DNA of 61,461 nt from a virus. The position numbers and the translations under genes were made by a program. The stretch lies in the IMG/VR virus record IMGVR_UViG_3300026120_000001, positions 1 to 61,461 of that record. One strand, given 5' to 3'. A model generated the notes under the pieces. The model did not search any database and was not told the origin of the DNA. It worked only from the letters and a program-made list of their open reading frames with translations. This document shows, piece by piece, positions 18,199 through 26,026 of the stretch (the first letter of the stretch is position 1; each line of letters starts with the position of its first letter).

Positions 18199-18227
18199 AT
18201 TATGCTATTTTTTTTAAGAGAAGTAAA
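18199..18227 (-). promoter_or_regulatory. Leftward promoter of the late region
   Basis: On the minus strand, TTTACT (18222-18227) continuing TCTC, 17-base spacer, CATAAT (18199-18204). Same TTKACTTCTC element as the other late promoters, but here the leader carries a ribosome site (AAAGGA). It starts transcription of the HExxH gene and the tRNA-terminase operon. Confidence 0.75.
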
Positions 18228-18242
18228 TCCCTATATATGTTT

Positions 18243-18477
18243 ATATATATATATATATATATATTAGGTTATCCTACTGTTTGATTAAATATAAATATAC
18301 AGAGGGTTTAAGGAAGGGGTGTGGGGAAACCATTAAGGGGGTATGATGAATTGTTTGAGAAGTGTTGTGTTTTGTATTTGGGTGTTGAACTAGGTAGTCT
18401 TTCTCCTCTCTCCACCACAGGCCACCCCCGACGGGGGATACCCCCGGCCCCCCAATATGGATATCTGACTTCCATAT
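18243..18477. other. Non-coding control region: AT repeat and tandem hairpins
   Basis: The interval 18171-18623 holds no gene I can support. It contains a run of alternating TA from about 18243 to 18264, then a sharply G/C-rich patch: a perfect hairpin CCCCC-GAC-GGGGG (18425-18437), a second C-rich run, and an ATATGGA/TCCATAT hairpin (18455-18461 with 18471-18477). The strands diverge here, so a replication origin or regulatory site is plausible but unproven. Confidence 0.5.
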
Positions 18478-18623
18478 CGCTGGCTGAAAACTTTGGTCGT
18501 TTCCCTTGGTGTAGCGTTGATTCACTGTTCTTTAAAATCTGGTCATGACATGTTTTGGTAATTTCCTTTGTTGTGACACACTGTTTAAATTAGTTTTTGT
18601 TTCTTTCCCTAAGTGAGGACAAC

Positions 18624-18821
18624 ATGATCGGGAAAAAGATGGACAAAGCAATGAGCACTATCGAAATGTCTATTGCTTTAAATATCAGAAGTGAAAAGAA
18701 AGTTTCTATTAAACGGGTATCCTTGAAGGATTCACCGTTAAAAGATTCTTTCTTGAAAAAGAACAAAGGATATAAGGCAAGAAAAGATAATTACTGTAAA
18801 CGCCCTAATTGGGTATTCTAA
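18624..18821 (+). CDS. Small basic hypothetical protein, first rightward gene
   Basis: 65 residues, MIGKKMDKAMSTIEM to CKRPNWVF, very rich in lysine. A GAGG ribosome site lies upstream of the ATG, so the longer TTG start at 18597 is not needed. Being the first rightward gene and small and basic, it could be an early host-takeover protein; this is inference. Confidence 0.55.
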   Translation: MIGKKMDKAMSTIEMSIALNIRSEKKVSIKRVSLKDSPLKDSFLKKNKGYKARKDNYCKRPNWVF

Positions 18822-18831
18822 GGAGAGCACT

Positions 18832-18894
18832 GTGATTGAAGCTATTGTCGGTTCGTTCCTGTTGTTTTTGGTTGTTTCCATGTGTAACCGTTAA
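18832..18894 (+). CDS. Possible 20-residue membrane peptide
   Basis: GTG start 6 bases after AAGGAGAG, encoding one hydrophobic segment (AIVGSFLLFLVVSM) and CNR at the end. Supported only by the good ribosome site and by several similar tiny hydrophobic frames in the early region. Confidence 0.35.
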   Translation: MIEAIVGSFLLFLVVSMCNR

Positions 18895-18915
18895 ACCCCC
18901 TTAACTGGGGCAGTA

Positions 18916-19026
18916 ATGCAGCCTATTAAAATAGACGGTCCAAAGCCCGTGGAAATGCAGATGGATGCTCTTTTTAACAAAGCTGAGTGCAGAGATGTGT
19001 TTAAAATGCTCTCAGACTCATTTTAA
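18916..19026 (+). CDS. Possible small protein
   Basis: 36 residues, MQPIKIDGPKPVEMQ to MLSDSF, with GGGG five bases before the ATG. That GGGG pairs with CCCC (CCCC-TTAACT-GGGG, 18897-18910), so the ribosome site may be masked in the mRNA. Function unknown. Confidence 0.42.
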   Translation: MQPIKIDGPKPVEMQMDALFNKAECRDVFKMLSDSF

Positions 19027-19385
19027 GGGGTCATATAGGCCAAAAGAGGGGTAAACCCATGCGATGGTATGGGTAATCTATCTTCTGGGCTTATTGGTAC
19101 CTTAAAATCGTTCTTTGACAATTTGTAATGGACTCATGTTGTAAAAATGGGTCAAGGGCTGGGTAGAGATTGGTTTTAGCAGCTTAAACCACACATCATT
19201 TTATCGTGTTGGTTCTAACACTAAATCCATCTTGAATACCTCAGAGTAGTTCTCATGGGGCAATGCCGGTGTACTATATTTATCAATAACTTAGATAGAG
19301 TGGTGAATCTATCATTTTATTACAAATAAATATACTACATAGTAACACAAATTAATTGATTTACACGTTTTCACATATTGTTTGG
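19027..19385 (+). other. Non-coding leader region with hairpins
   Basis: About 400 bases without a supportable gene. Visible are an ACCCAT/ATGGGT hairpin (about 19056-19075), a perfect TTGACA at about 19108 without a convincing -10, and a GATAGA/TCTATC hairpin near 19294-19313 followed by ATTTTATT. It could hold an untranslated leader or a small RNA. Confidence 0.4.
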
Positions 19386-19421
19386 GGGGTGAAGTGAATC
19401 TAACTTCACCCCTCTTTTTTT
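19386..19421 (+). terminator. Rho-independent terminator
   Basis: A perfect 10-bp stem GGGGTGAAGT / ACTTCACCCC with a 7-base loop, followed by TCTTTTTTTCT. A strong intrinsic terminator for rightward transcription, 15 bases before the next gene. That placement also suits an attenuator or antitermination target. Confidence 0.9.
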
Positions 19422-19435
19422 CTAAGGGGGTAATT

Positions 19436-19870
19436 ATGAGGGGGAAATATGTTAAAATAACTGAGCTAACAGACAAAAAACGTATCCAACTGCTTAATAA
19501 GTATTCAAAAAGACCCAACGTAAATGTTTCAATTGGTGGTAAAAAACACACCACTATGTCTACCCATTTCATAAACACAACAAAAAAATCTTCTTATGGT
19601 AAATCTGGTTATGTATCAAAATGTGATACCTATGATGTTTGTCTAACATTTACCAGAAAAAAACCTTACTCTGATAACACCAAATTACCCACAACAATAG
19701 CACAAAAACCAATAAGAAACTTGGGTAAAATATCCAAACGTAAAAGAAAAGCACTGGAAAAGAAAACAATATTAGTTGATATAGATAAAGAAACAGAGTT
19801 TCAAAAACGGGTATTGAAAGAAAAAGGGTTTAATTCCCTCATGGAATACCAAAAAGAAAGAACAAAATAA
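19436..19870 (+). CDS. Basic hypothetical protein
   Basis: 144 residues starting MRGKYVKITELTDKK with AAGGGGG upstream. The upstream in-frame extension would pass through the terminator and is rejected. Strongly basic, Lys/Thr/Ser-rich, ending with a helical part (EFQKRVLKEKGFNSLMEYQ). It may bind nucleic acid. No family recognised. Confidence 0.65.
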   Translation: MRGKYVKITELTDKKRIQLLNKYSKRPNVNVSIGGKKHTTMSTHFINTTKKSSYGKSGYVSKCDTYDVCLTFTRKKPYSDNTKLPTTIAQKPIRNLGKISKRKRKALEKKTILVDIDKETEFQKRVLKEKGFNSLMEYQKERTK

Positions 19871-19911
19871 ATACCAAAAAATCACGCAAACGAATAGGGA
19901 GTATTGTGATT

Positions 19912-19971
19912 ATGTTACCCTATCTTATCACTATAGTTATACTTTGTTTGATATGTTTAATCTCTAATTAA
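19912..19971 (+). CDS. Possible 19-residue membrane peptide
   Basis: MLPYLITIVILCLICLISN, a single hydrophobic segment with a GGGAG ribosome site 10 bases upstream; an in-frame GTG at 19906 is an alternative start. Similar tiny frames occur at 18832, 21804, 21946 and 46012. Confidence 0.38.
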   Translation: MLPYLITIVILCLICLISN

Positions 19972-19991
19972 ACTCAAAAAAGGGGTATGTT

Positions 19992-20453
19992 ATGTCTGCA
20001 ATTACCGTATCTGGAACTACCTTTGATGGATTCCCAATTGTTACTATGCCAGATGGATCATCTTTCTATCACAAAGATGGCAAGATGTACAAGTATGATC
20101 AGGAAGCAGAAAAGAAACGACTGGAAGCAGAGCAAAAGAAAAAGAAAATTGAAGCAGTCAAAGAGATATATCTTGGCGACTTATCCAGTATTGATATTAC
20201 GTTCAAGAATGATAAGGGACAACCAGTACAAACAATGGTGAAAAAGGCCGTTTGTCTTATCTCAAACGATAGGGCTTTGGGTGTATTTGAATATCATAAA
20301 GGTAAGTCAGAAGAAGTGTTCAAAGCAATACACACCTTCTACATCTCAGAACATGGTTGGCGAAGAAACTCAAAAGGGGCCGGCTTAAGTAATCTTGATA
20401 CCAAAGACGTTGAAGCATTGATTGCATTGCAGATGAAAATAGGTTGGGTATAA
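19992..20453 (+). CDS. Hypothetical early protein
   Basis: 153 residues with AAAAGGGG ribosome site. N-terminal beta-rich part (TVSGTTFDGFPIVTMPDGSS), a lysine-rich coiled helix (EAEKKRLEAEQKKKKIEAV), then an alpha/beta part ending QMKIGWV. No known family. Confidence 0.65.
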   Translation: MSAITVSGTTFDGFPIVTMPDGSSFYHKDGKMYKYDQEAEKKRLEAEQKKKKIEAVKEIYLGDLSSIDITFKNDKGQPVQTMVKKAVCLISNDRALGVFEYHKGKSEEVFKAIHTFYISEHGWRRNSKGAGLSNLDTKDVEALIALQMKIGWV

Positions 20454-20484
20454 TAAATGTTAAAAGACTTCATAACATGAAATG

Positions 20485-20758
20485 TAATTTGGAGATTGAA
20501 AGATGAAAAAGATGTTGCATTGATTTTTTAATATTATAGTTTGGCTCACTGGAGGTTATTATGGTAACATTGGCTTTGTTGATTTGGTTGGCGGTTGAGC
20601 ATAGTATCGTCGCTCCGTGGTGGTTGTGGACTTTATGGACTATACTGTGGGTTCTAAACACGTGTGTGGAGCTGTACAAACTAACGTGCTGAAAAGGTGT
20701 CAACATAACAGACTTATTGGTTGCTATCAATAGTGATAAAACCAAACAATTGGGGTAA
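20485..20758 (+). pseudogene. Remnant of a second heptad-repeat protein gene
   Basis: Both flanks of the heptad-repeat gene at 21038 recur here without the repeat array. TTTGGAGATTGAAA followed by a start reading MKKML then stop lies at about 20491-20520. Matching the C-terminal KKGVNITDLLV is a copy at 20696-20723 (28 bases, one difference from 21569-21596). Between them now lies a small membrane-protein frame. This looks like deletion or replacement of a paralogue. Confidence 0.55.
20561..20692 (+). CDS. Small Trp-rich membrane protein
   Basis: 43 residues, MVTLALLIWLAVEHS and a second hydrophobic part rich in tryptophan (PWWLWTLWTILWVLN), ending ELYKLTC. GGAGG ribosome site seven bases upstream. 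Probably one or two membrane passes; lies inside the remnant of a heptad-repeat gene. A toxin-like or superinfection role is speculation. Confidence 0.55.
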   Translation: MVTLALLIWLAVEHSIVAPWWLWTLWTILWVLNTCVELYKLTC

Positions 20759-20782
20759 CAATCTACCAACAAGGAGAGAATA

Positions 20783-21013
20783 ATGCCTTACACAATCTCA
20801 ATCAATGACAATAGTGCAATACTCTATCGTCAAGAACAACGAATGAAAAAAGGTGGGTGGGATATTATACATACTCCGGTTGAATCTGCGGCTGGAAACA
20901 GTTCTCATATTCAAGAGTTCATCAATAAAAAGAAAAAAGAAAAAGATGTAATTAAAGTATATGGCGGTTATCGTATGAAAGCACTTAGGAAGCGTGAACA
21001 TTACCCAAAATAA
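20783..21013 (+). CDS. Hypothetical protein
   Basis: 76 residues, MPYTISINDNSAILY onward, with AAGGAGAG upstream. Beta strand at the N-terminus, then a lysine-rich helical C-terminus (FINKKKKEKDVIKVYGGYRMK). No family recognised. Confidence 0.62.
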   Translation: MPYTISINDNSAILYRQEQRMKKGGWDIIHTPVESAAGNSSHIQEFINKKKKEKDVIKVYGGYRMKALRKREHYPK

Positions 21014-21037
21014 ACCTTGATTTATTTGGAGATTGAA

Positions 21038-21601
21038 ATGAAAAAACTGTTGAAACGTGCTGAAAATGAAGTGTATCACTATGTAAATGGTAAAAAAGTG
21101 ATGGGTGTTCATGCGGCACTTACTGGATATGCTTCTGGAATCTGTGGCAATGTGTCTAACATATATGGCAATGTGTCTGGTGTATGTGGTAATATGTCCA
21201 GTATCTATGGGAATGTGTCTGACATCTGTGGGGACGTGACGGGTGTTGTTGGTAATGTAACCAATCTCACTGGCAATATGTCTGGTATCTATGGGATTGT
21301 TACTGACATCTGTGGAAGTGTGACTGACATCTGTGGGAGTGTGTCTAACATATATGGCAATGTGTCTAGTGTACGTGGCGATGTGACTGGTGTTGTTGGT
21401 AATGTTACTGACATACGTGGGAATGTATCTGGTGTCATTGGGATTCTGAATAGCATACGTGGCGATGTGAGTGGTGTTGTTGGTAATGTGACGGGTGTGT
21501 GTGGGGATATGTCCGATATCATTGGTAACATTAATGATTGTGAGTTAACAGAAGATGACATAAAGAAGGGTGTCAACATAACAGACTTGTTGGTTGATTG
21601 A
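21038..21601 (+). CDS. Heptad-repeat protein (xGNVSxI repeats)
   Basis: 187 residues, start ATG at 21038 after TTTGGAGATTGAA. After a 33-residue head (KRAENEVYHYVNGKKVMGVH), about 20 uninterrupted seven-residue units follow with consensus [IV]-x-G-[ND]-[VM]-[ST]-x, for example ICGNVSN, IYGNVSG, VVGNVTD. A short acidic tail follows (CELTEDDIKKGVNITDLLVD). The strict spacing and small residues suggest a solenoid-like fold. Similar repeat proteins of unknown function are, to my knowledge, found in other phages. The DNA repeats could let the array change length by slippage or recombination. Confidence 0.8.
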   Translation: MKKLLKRAENEVYHYVNGKKVMGVHAALTGYASGICGNVSNIYGNVSGVCGNMSSIYGNVSDICGDVTGVVGNVTNLTGNMSGIYGIVTDICGSVTDICGSVSNIYGNVSSVRGDVTGVVGNVTDIRGNVSGVIGILNSIRGDVSGVVGNVTGVCGDMSDIIGNINDCELTEDDIKKGVNITDLLVD

Positions 21602-21642
21602 TTTGAATGTTTAAATAATACCCAAAACAGAAGGGGTTAGTA

Positions 21643-21807
21643 ATGATAAGGCTTGAAGATCATCCGGGAAACTTCAGGGACGAGAGTGGGCGTGGTTATC
21701 TTGTTCATTGTCCGATGTGTGAACGAGAGAACTACGCTATGTGTGTATCAAAAGGTGTGTGTGCGTGGTGTGGTTGGAAGGACTTTAAACAAGAGGATGA
21801 AGAATGA
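21643..21807 (+). CDS. Small zinc-ribbon protein
   Basis: 54 residues, MIRLEDHPGNFRDES onward, with CPMC at 23-26 and CAWC at 40-43, a zinc ribbon. AAGGGG ribosome site. Visible G/T-rich composition differs from the flanking AT-rich genes. Its stop overlaps the start of a tiny membrane-protein frame (ATGA). Confidence 0.68.
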   Translation: MIRLEDHPGNFRDESGRGYLVHCPMCERENYAMCVSKGVCAWCGWKDFKQEDEE

Positions 21808-21875
21808 TATTGTTGATTGCTTTGGCGATGCTTTTTTGTATTTTTATTATTGGTGCTCTGTTTAGTAATAACTGA
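21804..21875 (+). CDS. Possible 23-residue membrane peptide
   Basis: MILLIALAMLFCIFIIGAL then FSNN, one hydrophobic segment, coupled to the zinc-ribbon gene by an ATGA overlap. Confidence 0.45.
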   Translation: MILLIALAMLFCIFIIGALFSNN

Positions 21876-21945
21876 CAGACATCGCGTTGAAGGTGCTGGA
21901 ATAGTGATAAAGATTCATTCTAAACCTTAATTCTGGAAAAATAAA

Positions 21946-22035
21946 ATGATGAAAATGGAAGTTATTTACTATCTATTTGCATTTATAATTGGTTTTGGTT
22001 TGGTTGCTTATATAAATTTAACTTTTAGTGGATAA
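21946..22035 (+). CDS. Possible 29-residue membrane peptide
   Basis: MMKMEVIYYLFAFIIGFGL, then VAYINLTFSG; one hydrophobic segment. A weak ribosome site (CTGGAAAAA). Similar in kind to the neighbouring tiny membrane frames. Confidence 0.42.
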   Translation: MMKMEVIYYLFAFIIGFGLVAYINLTFSG

Positions 22036-22079
22036 TGTTTATTAACACTATGGTGGTGTGGATTTATATAGGATATAAG

Positions 22080-22138
22080 AAGGTGCTCTTGTAAACAAAA
22101 CAGATGATATGGAACGCATAGTAATAGATTGCACAAAA
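22080..22138 (+). repeat. 59-base exact direct repeat, copy 1
   Basis: Identical to 34349-34407, where it is part of a 53-residue gene. Here it lies in an intergenic gap, with an in-frame stop just upstream. It is therefore a broken fragment of that gene, or the donor site for it. Frame continues as MERIVIDCTK and stops 13 codons later. Confidence 0.85.
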
Positions 22139-22151
22139 GGAGTGGTGCTAA

Positions 22152-22325
22152 ATGAAGATATACAGCGAGACTGTTTGTGATTGTGGGGATTGTCCTAACA
22201 TAAATGATATGGGCGATTATTGTGGGAGGGCCGAACGTGTTTTGCCTATCAGCAATAAGTTTACACGGTATACCATTCCTGATTGGTGTCCATTGCCAGA
22301 TGCACCACATGAGAATAAGGAATAA
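22152..22325 (+). CDS. Small Cys-rich protein
   Basis: 57 residues, MKIYSETVCDCGDCP onward, with cysteines at 9, 11, 14, 24 and 46. Probably metal-binding. It ends just before the tRNA-Arg gene. No clear ribosome site beyond AAAGGAG about 10 bases upstream. Confidence 0.58.
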   Translation: MKIYSETVCDCGDCPNINDMGDYCGRAERVLPISNKFTRYTIPDWCPLPDAPHENKE

Positions 22326-22342
22326 GTTTGTTTTAATTATTT

Positions 22343-22419
22343 GCCCCCGTAGCTCAGTAGGATAGAGCAATGGATTTCTAATCCATGTGTCACAGGTTCG
22401 ACTCCTGTCGGGGGTACCA
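22343..22419 (+). tRNA. tRNA-Arg (anticodon TCT)
   Basis: Acceptor GCCCCCG/CGGGGGT (one G-T pair), D stem GCTC/GAGC, anticodon stem ATGGA/TCCAT with loop TTTCTAA, T arm ACAGG-TTCGACT-CCTGT, discriminator A and encoded CCA. Reads AGA, a frequent Arg codon here. Confidence 0.93.
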
Positions 22420-22447
22420 CTAATTATTTTTTTTAAGGAGAAAATGT

Positions 22448-22621
22448 ATGAAAACTAAGTATCGAAAAGTATTCAAAAACGAAACACTCAGCAATAAGAC
22501 AGATGAATTTTCTTTTGATGAAAAAAAGTGGACTGTGGTAAAACAATTGTCTGGTTATTCAGCAAACGAAAAGATTTTTAATAATGTTAAGTTTCGTCGT
22601 AAAGTTATTATTTCAAAATAA
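22448..22621 (+). CDS. Small basic hypothetical protein
   Basis: 57 residues, MKTKYRKVFKNETLS to KVIISK. AAGGAG ribosome site; the upstream ATG at 22444 is followed by an early stop, so the second ATG is the start. It immediately precedes the amidoligase cassette and could be a short peptide substrate for it, which is only a suggestion. Confidence 0.58.
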   Translation: MKTKYRKVFKNETLSNKTDEFSFDEKKWTVVKQLSGYSANEKIFNNVKFRRKVIISK

Positions 22622-22632
22622 GGATAAAAAAA

Positions 22633-23934
22633 ATGAGTTATTTTAAAATTCGTATGGGAACAGATTTTGAATTCTTTGCAAAAAGCAAAAATGGAGTTGT
22701 CCCCGGAGAAAAGGTTATAACTGAAAATAAATCCGGGATTGTCATCGATGGACTTGCTGTTGAAGTTCAACCAGATGCATCAGATTGTCGTGATTCAATT
22801 AAAACTTCAATCAGAAACAAAATGAAGGAATTGAAAGAATCCAAAATTTTTATTCATGAAAGTTATTCAGCAGATTTTAAAAAAGACTGGGATAATATTC
22901 AAGATGAAAATAAAATTCTTGGGTGCGATCCAGATTATGATGCTTACTCAGGTAAAATGAATGTGTTGAAGATTAAAGATAATGAAACAAAAAGATATGC
23001 TGGTGGTCACATTCATCTTGGGGGAAACCAAACTCGATATGGATCTAGTGCAGTTAGAGCTATGAATGATCATAAGAATTTGATACCCCTACTAGATTTG
23101 GTTGTTGGTATTCCTTCTGTTCTTATGGATAGACAAGATAATAAGTCTAGACGTCTACAATATGGAAAAGCTGGATCTTTTCGCAAGAAACCATATGGTG
23201 TTGAGTATCGAGTATTGTCTAATTTTTGGGTAAGTGACATTCGACTTTTCTATTTGTTTTTTGGTCTTGCTCGCACAGCAGTAAACATACTGTATAATCA
23301 TTATACAAACACCGGAACCCATTTAGACATACTGGGGGAACTGTGGAAAAATATTAATAAGAATGATGTAATCGAAGCGATAAATGAAAATGACTTCAAT
23401 CTGGCTAAAAAGATTTTTGATGAGATTGCACCAATTCTAAATTGTTGGTCATCTATTATTGGAGGAATACACACCTTTCCTCTTGCTGACCACGGGCTGG
23501 CTGGTTTTAAATATGTTTGTATGAATCCTATTGATACAAGCAATATTATTGAAAATTGGATTAATCCAAAACAAAACCATGGTTGGTCTTTACATCTTAA
23601 CGGACTTTCATTGGATGAAGATAAAATTGAAAAAGATTGGAAAAATCTCAAAGTTGGTAAAAATATAATTTCAAATAGTCATATTAAAAATATGTATAAA
23701 CCATCTGGTACTTATTATAGTGTGTTAAACAAAAAACCAGAAACACCACTAATTAATGGTAAATCGGTGTATGGAAATATTAAAACCAGACGGGTTGTGG
23801 TTGATGGTAAAAAAGCACTTGCTCCAGTTACTTTCTTCGATGGACAAAATGCAATTGAAGGATGTTTTGCATTCTGTCATGACATTAAAAAGGAAAAATC
23901 TAATAAAAACAACCATATTTTTATTGTGGAGTGA
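22633..23934 (+). CDS. Phage amidoligase, COOH-NH2 ligase family
   Basis: 433 residues with the glutamine-synthetase-like fold of the phage COOH-NH2 ligases (phiEco32 type). Visible are MGTDFEFF at 8-15, VIDGLAVEVQPDAS at 37-50, GGHIHLGG at 124-131 and the GVEYRVLSNFW strand at 189-199. These carry the acidic and His residues that bind metal and ATP. It should join a carboxylate to an amine at the cost of ATP. It overlaps the ATP-grasp gene (ATGATG), giving a tight operon with amidotransferase and cyclotransferase genes. Substrate unknown. Confidence 0.8.
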   Translation: MSYFKIRMGTDFEFFAKSKNGVVPGEKVITENKSGIVIDGLAVEVQPDASDCRDSIKTSIRNKMKELKESKIFIHESYSADFKKDWDNIQDENKILGCDPDYDAYSGKMNVLKIKDNETKRYAGGHIHLGGNQTRYGSSAVRAMNDHKNLIPLLDLVVGIPSVLMDRQDNKSRRLQYGKAGSFRKKPYGVEYRVLSNFWVSDIRLFYLFFGLARTAVNILYNHYTNTGTHLDILGELWKNINKNDVIEAINENDFNLAKKIFDEIAPILNCWSSIIGGIHTFPLADHGLAGFKYVCMNPIDTSNIIENWINPKQNHGWSLHLNGLSLDEDKIEKDWKNLKVGKNIISNSHIKNMYKPSGTYYSVLNKKPETPLINGKSVYGNIKTRRVVVDGKKALAPVTFFDGQNAIEGCFAFCHDIKKEKSNKNNHIFIVE

Positions 23935-24884
23935 TGATGAATTATATTATATTGGGTAAACATGGGCGACTTTCAATGATGGGTGTATCTCAGTCAATGA
24001 GGACACCCCATATATTATTGAAACGAAAAAAATTTAGGACTGGTAATTTCCGTTGGTTTCGTTTCAATAAACAAAACGGACGTTGGTTGAAACATCTACG
24101 TTTAAATGTTAACCCCACATTTGATAGGCAAGATACTATCATCAGGTGGGGATACTCTGGTGCCATTAATGGCAATCCAAAAATATATCAGGATGCAAGA
24201 GCTATTAATATCTTCTCTAATAAGGCCCGCACAAGGCTTCTATTGGCAGAAAATAGTATACCAGTACCAGAGACACGTCTCAATTCCCCAATGGATTCTT
24301 ACCCCTTTATTGTGCGTCCTATAAGGCATAGTAGAGGACGGAATTTTCATGTGGTTAATAATATATCTGAATACACAAACATATTTGGTTCTCTATTAAT
24401 GAATTCAGACACATATTCATCATCAATTTATCCTAAACAAGAAGAGATTCGTGTTTTTGTGGGACATGGGAAAGTCCTTATGATTAAGGATAAAAATTAT
24501 AATCCAGAACATGGAATAGCTGGAAATAGATCTATAACCAATAATGAATGGAGAGTAATACCAGTAAGAGAATATCGAAGATACAAGACAGCTTGTAATA
24601 TTTCATGTGATGCTGTTCGTGTAGCTGGTGGTGATATGGGGGCAGTGGATGTAATGATTAATAGAGAATCTCCAACCATGAAATTTTGTGTGTGTGAAAT
24701 AAACACCGCTCCAGATATAGCAACCAGTGAATATAGTATTGAAAAACACACACGATATTTTGATTGGTTGTTTTCATCTGAAAGAAATTGGTGGAATTAT
24801 ATTCATCCAGAAACCGGAGAAAATAGACAACACCCCACCCGTGGTTCATCATATTTTTTCAGTAATGAACAATTGGAGGTATGA
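23931..24884 (+). CDS. ATP-grasp ligase
   Basis: 317 residues. The middle part has the ATP-grasp layout: SNKARTRLLLAENSIPVPET, then FIVRPIRHSRGRNFHVV, EEIRVFVGHGKVLMI, and the metal-binding end DMGAVDVMINRE with CVCEINTAPDI, where Glu and Asn fit the usual ExN magnesium site. Related to RimK-like carboxylate-amine ligases. Coupled to the amidoligase genes, it likely adds another residue or forms another amide in the same pathway. Confidence 0.78.
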   Translation: MMMNYIILGKHGRLSMMGVSQSMRTPHILLKRKKFRTGNFRWFRFNKQNGRWLKHLRLNVNPTFDRQDTIIRWGYSGAINGNPKIYQDARAINIFSNKARTRLLLAENSIPVPETRLNSPMDSYPFIVRPIRHSRGRNFHVVNNISEYTNIFGSLLMNSDTYSSSIYPKQEEIRVFVGHGKVLMIKDKNYNPEHGIAGNRSITNNEWRVIPVREYRRYKTACNISCDAVRVAGGDMGAVDVMINRESPTMKFCVCEINTAPDIATSEYSIEKHTRYFDWLFSSERNWWNYIHPETGENRQHPTRGSSYFFSNEQLEV

Positions 24885-25171
24885 TGTTTTGTTTAAATAA
24901 TTACGTTAATCAGGGGTTGATTGATGATAGACCAAGAACTGAAGAGGCAATTAAAGAAATAAATGACCCATCTTTTAAGACTGGTGATATTGTTGAAGTG
25001 ATAATGACATCACCAACTAAAAATGTGTTACCCTATTCAAAACCAAAAATTGGTAAAATTTTAGAGGTGACGGGTATTGATCATAATGATTTTGCATATT
25101 GCTTGAAAGATGAGGAGAATCATGTCTTATATGTCCCAGCCCACTGTTTAAAAAAGGTGATTAAACAATGA
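24881..25171 (+). CDS. Hypothetical small beta-barrel-like protein
   Basis: 96 residues. A segment beginning FKTGDIVEVI and later IGKILEVTGID and ENHVLYVPAHCLKKVI reads like a small SH3-type barrel. Overlaps the ATP-grasp stop. No firm family; possible accessory of the cassette. Confidence 0.6.
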   Translation: MMFCLNNYVNQGLIDDRPRTEEAIKEINDPSFKTGDIVEVIMTSPTKNVLPYSKPKIGKILEVTGIDHNDFAYCLKDEENHVLYVPAHCLKKVIKQ

Positions 25172-25344
25172 ATAAAGATAAAAGAAGAATAAAACTAGAG
25201 AATTATTTAAGTACATTTGATAACAAAATAAAAAAAGAACAACGTAATTTAGATAAAAAAATATCTAAAGATGATGTTCTTAATATAAAAATTTGTTTGA
25301 ACACTATTAATTCAGTGGATGAATTTTTGGGGTGTATATGTTGA
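25168..25344 (+). CDS. Small Lys-rich hypothetical protein
   Basis: 58 residues, MNKDKRRIKLENYLS to FLGCIC, helical and basic, with ATGA overlap to the preceding gene and overlap to the next start. Function unknown. Confidence 0.55.
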   Translation: MNKDKRRIKLENYLSTFDNKIKKEQRNLDKKISKDDVLNIKICLNTINSVDEFLGCIC

Positions 25345-25616
25345 TATCAATTCCAAACTGTGAATCATCGATTAAACTTACAGAACTTCCAGATAATTAT
25401 ATACTAAAAAAGGGTGGTTCAACAAAGTATGGTGATATATTGTTAAATCGTTTTGGTGTATACGAATTTGTCAACTATTATGTTAATAGGACTGTGAATG
25501 AAGATGGACGCTCTCATGAGTATTTCGTATATACACCAAGTGATGAACTTATAATAATTTCTTTAAATGAAGGAAAAAATCCAGAAATTGAAGTTGAGCC
25601 GACAGAATCTATGTAG
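25338..25616 (+). CDS. Hypothetical protein
   Basis: 92 residues from ATG at 25338 (a GTG at 25332 is an alternative). Beta-rich, ending in an acidic tail (NPEIEVEPTESM). It follows the small Lys-rich gene with a seven-base overlap and sits inside the amidoligase cassette. No family recognised. Confidence 0.58.
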   Translation: MLISIPNCESSIKLTELPDNYILKKGGSTKYGDILLNRFGVYEFVNYYVNRTVNEDGRSHEYFVYTPSDELIIISLNEGKNPEIEVEPTESM

Positions 25617-25645
25617 TTATAACAATATAAAAAGGTATTAAAAAA

Positions 25646-26014
25646 ATGTATATAGCGGTTTATGGAACACTTAAAAAAGACAATCACAATCACCCACTGA
25701 TTGAAAAGTCTGAGTTTATTGGACACAGTAAAGTGTATGGGTATCAAATGTATTGTATCGGTAATATGACATATGGACATGGATATCCATATATAGTACC
25801 AGAAATAAGTGACAAAGAAATTCCAATTGAAGTATACAAAGTGGATTCAAATACAGCCCAAATGGTTGATTATCTAGAGATTGGTTATTCAAAAGAAACA
25901 GTGATTGTTGATGTTGATGGAAAAAAATACCCAGTATCAATTTATATCGTAAATGAAAAAAATAGTAGATTTAAGATGGACAAGCCAATTGAATCAAACA
26001 CATGGGAAATTTAA
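25646..26014 (+). CDS. Gamma-glutamylcyclotransferase-like protein (GGCT/AIG2)
   Basis: 122 residues with the GGCT signature at the N-terminus, IAVYGTLKKDN, the substrate-loop position, and a YLEIGYSKETVIV region carrying a candidate acidic catalytic residue. Family members cut gamma-glutamyl amides to 5-oxoproline plus free amine. In this operon it would undo or process a gamma-glutamyl-type bond made by the ligases. Confidence 0.75.
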   Translation: MYIAVYGTLKKDNHNHPLIEKSEFIGHSKVYGYQMYCIGNMTYGHGYPYIVPEISDKEIPIEVYKVDSNTAQMVDYLEIGYSKETVIVDVDGKKYPVSIYIVNEKNSRFKMDKPIESNTWEI

Positions 26015-26026
26015 GGAGGTTTTATA

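Noticed and set aside
18274-18548. Open frames of 83 (minus) and 75 (plus) codons in the divergent control region
   Set aside because: They overlap on opposite strands, lack ribosome sites, have odd composition driven by the C-rich hairpin patch and show no family pattern.
21289-21579. 96-codon minus-strand frame antisense to the heptad-repeat gene
   Set aside because: It arises because the repeat lacks stop codons on the other strand; the plus frame has a start, ribosome site and ordered repeats.
22008-22370. 120-codon minus-strand frame across a tRNA gene
   Set aside because: It runs through tRNA-Arg and opposite a Cys-rich small gene with a better start.
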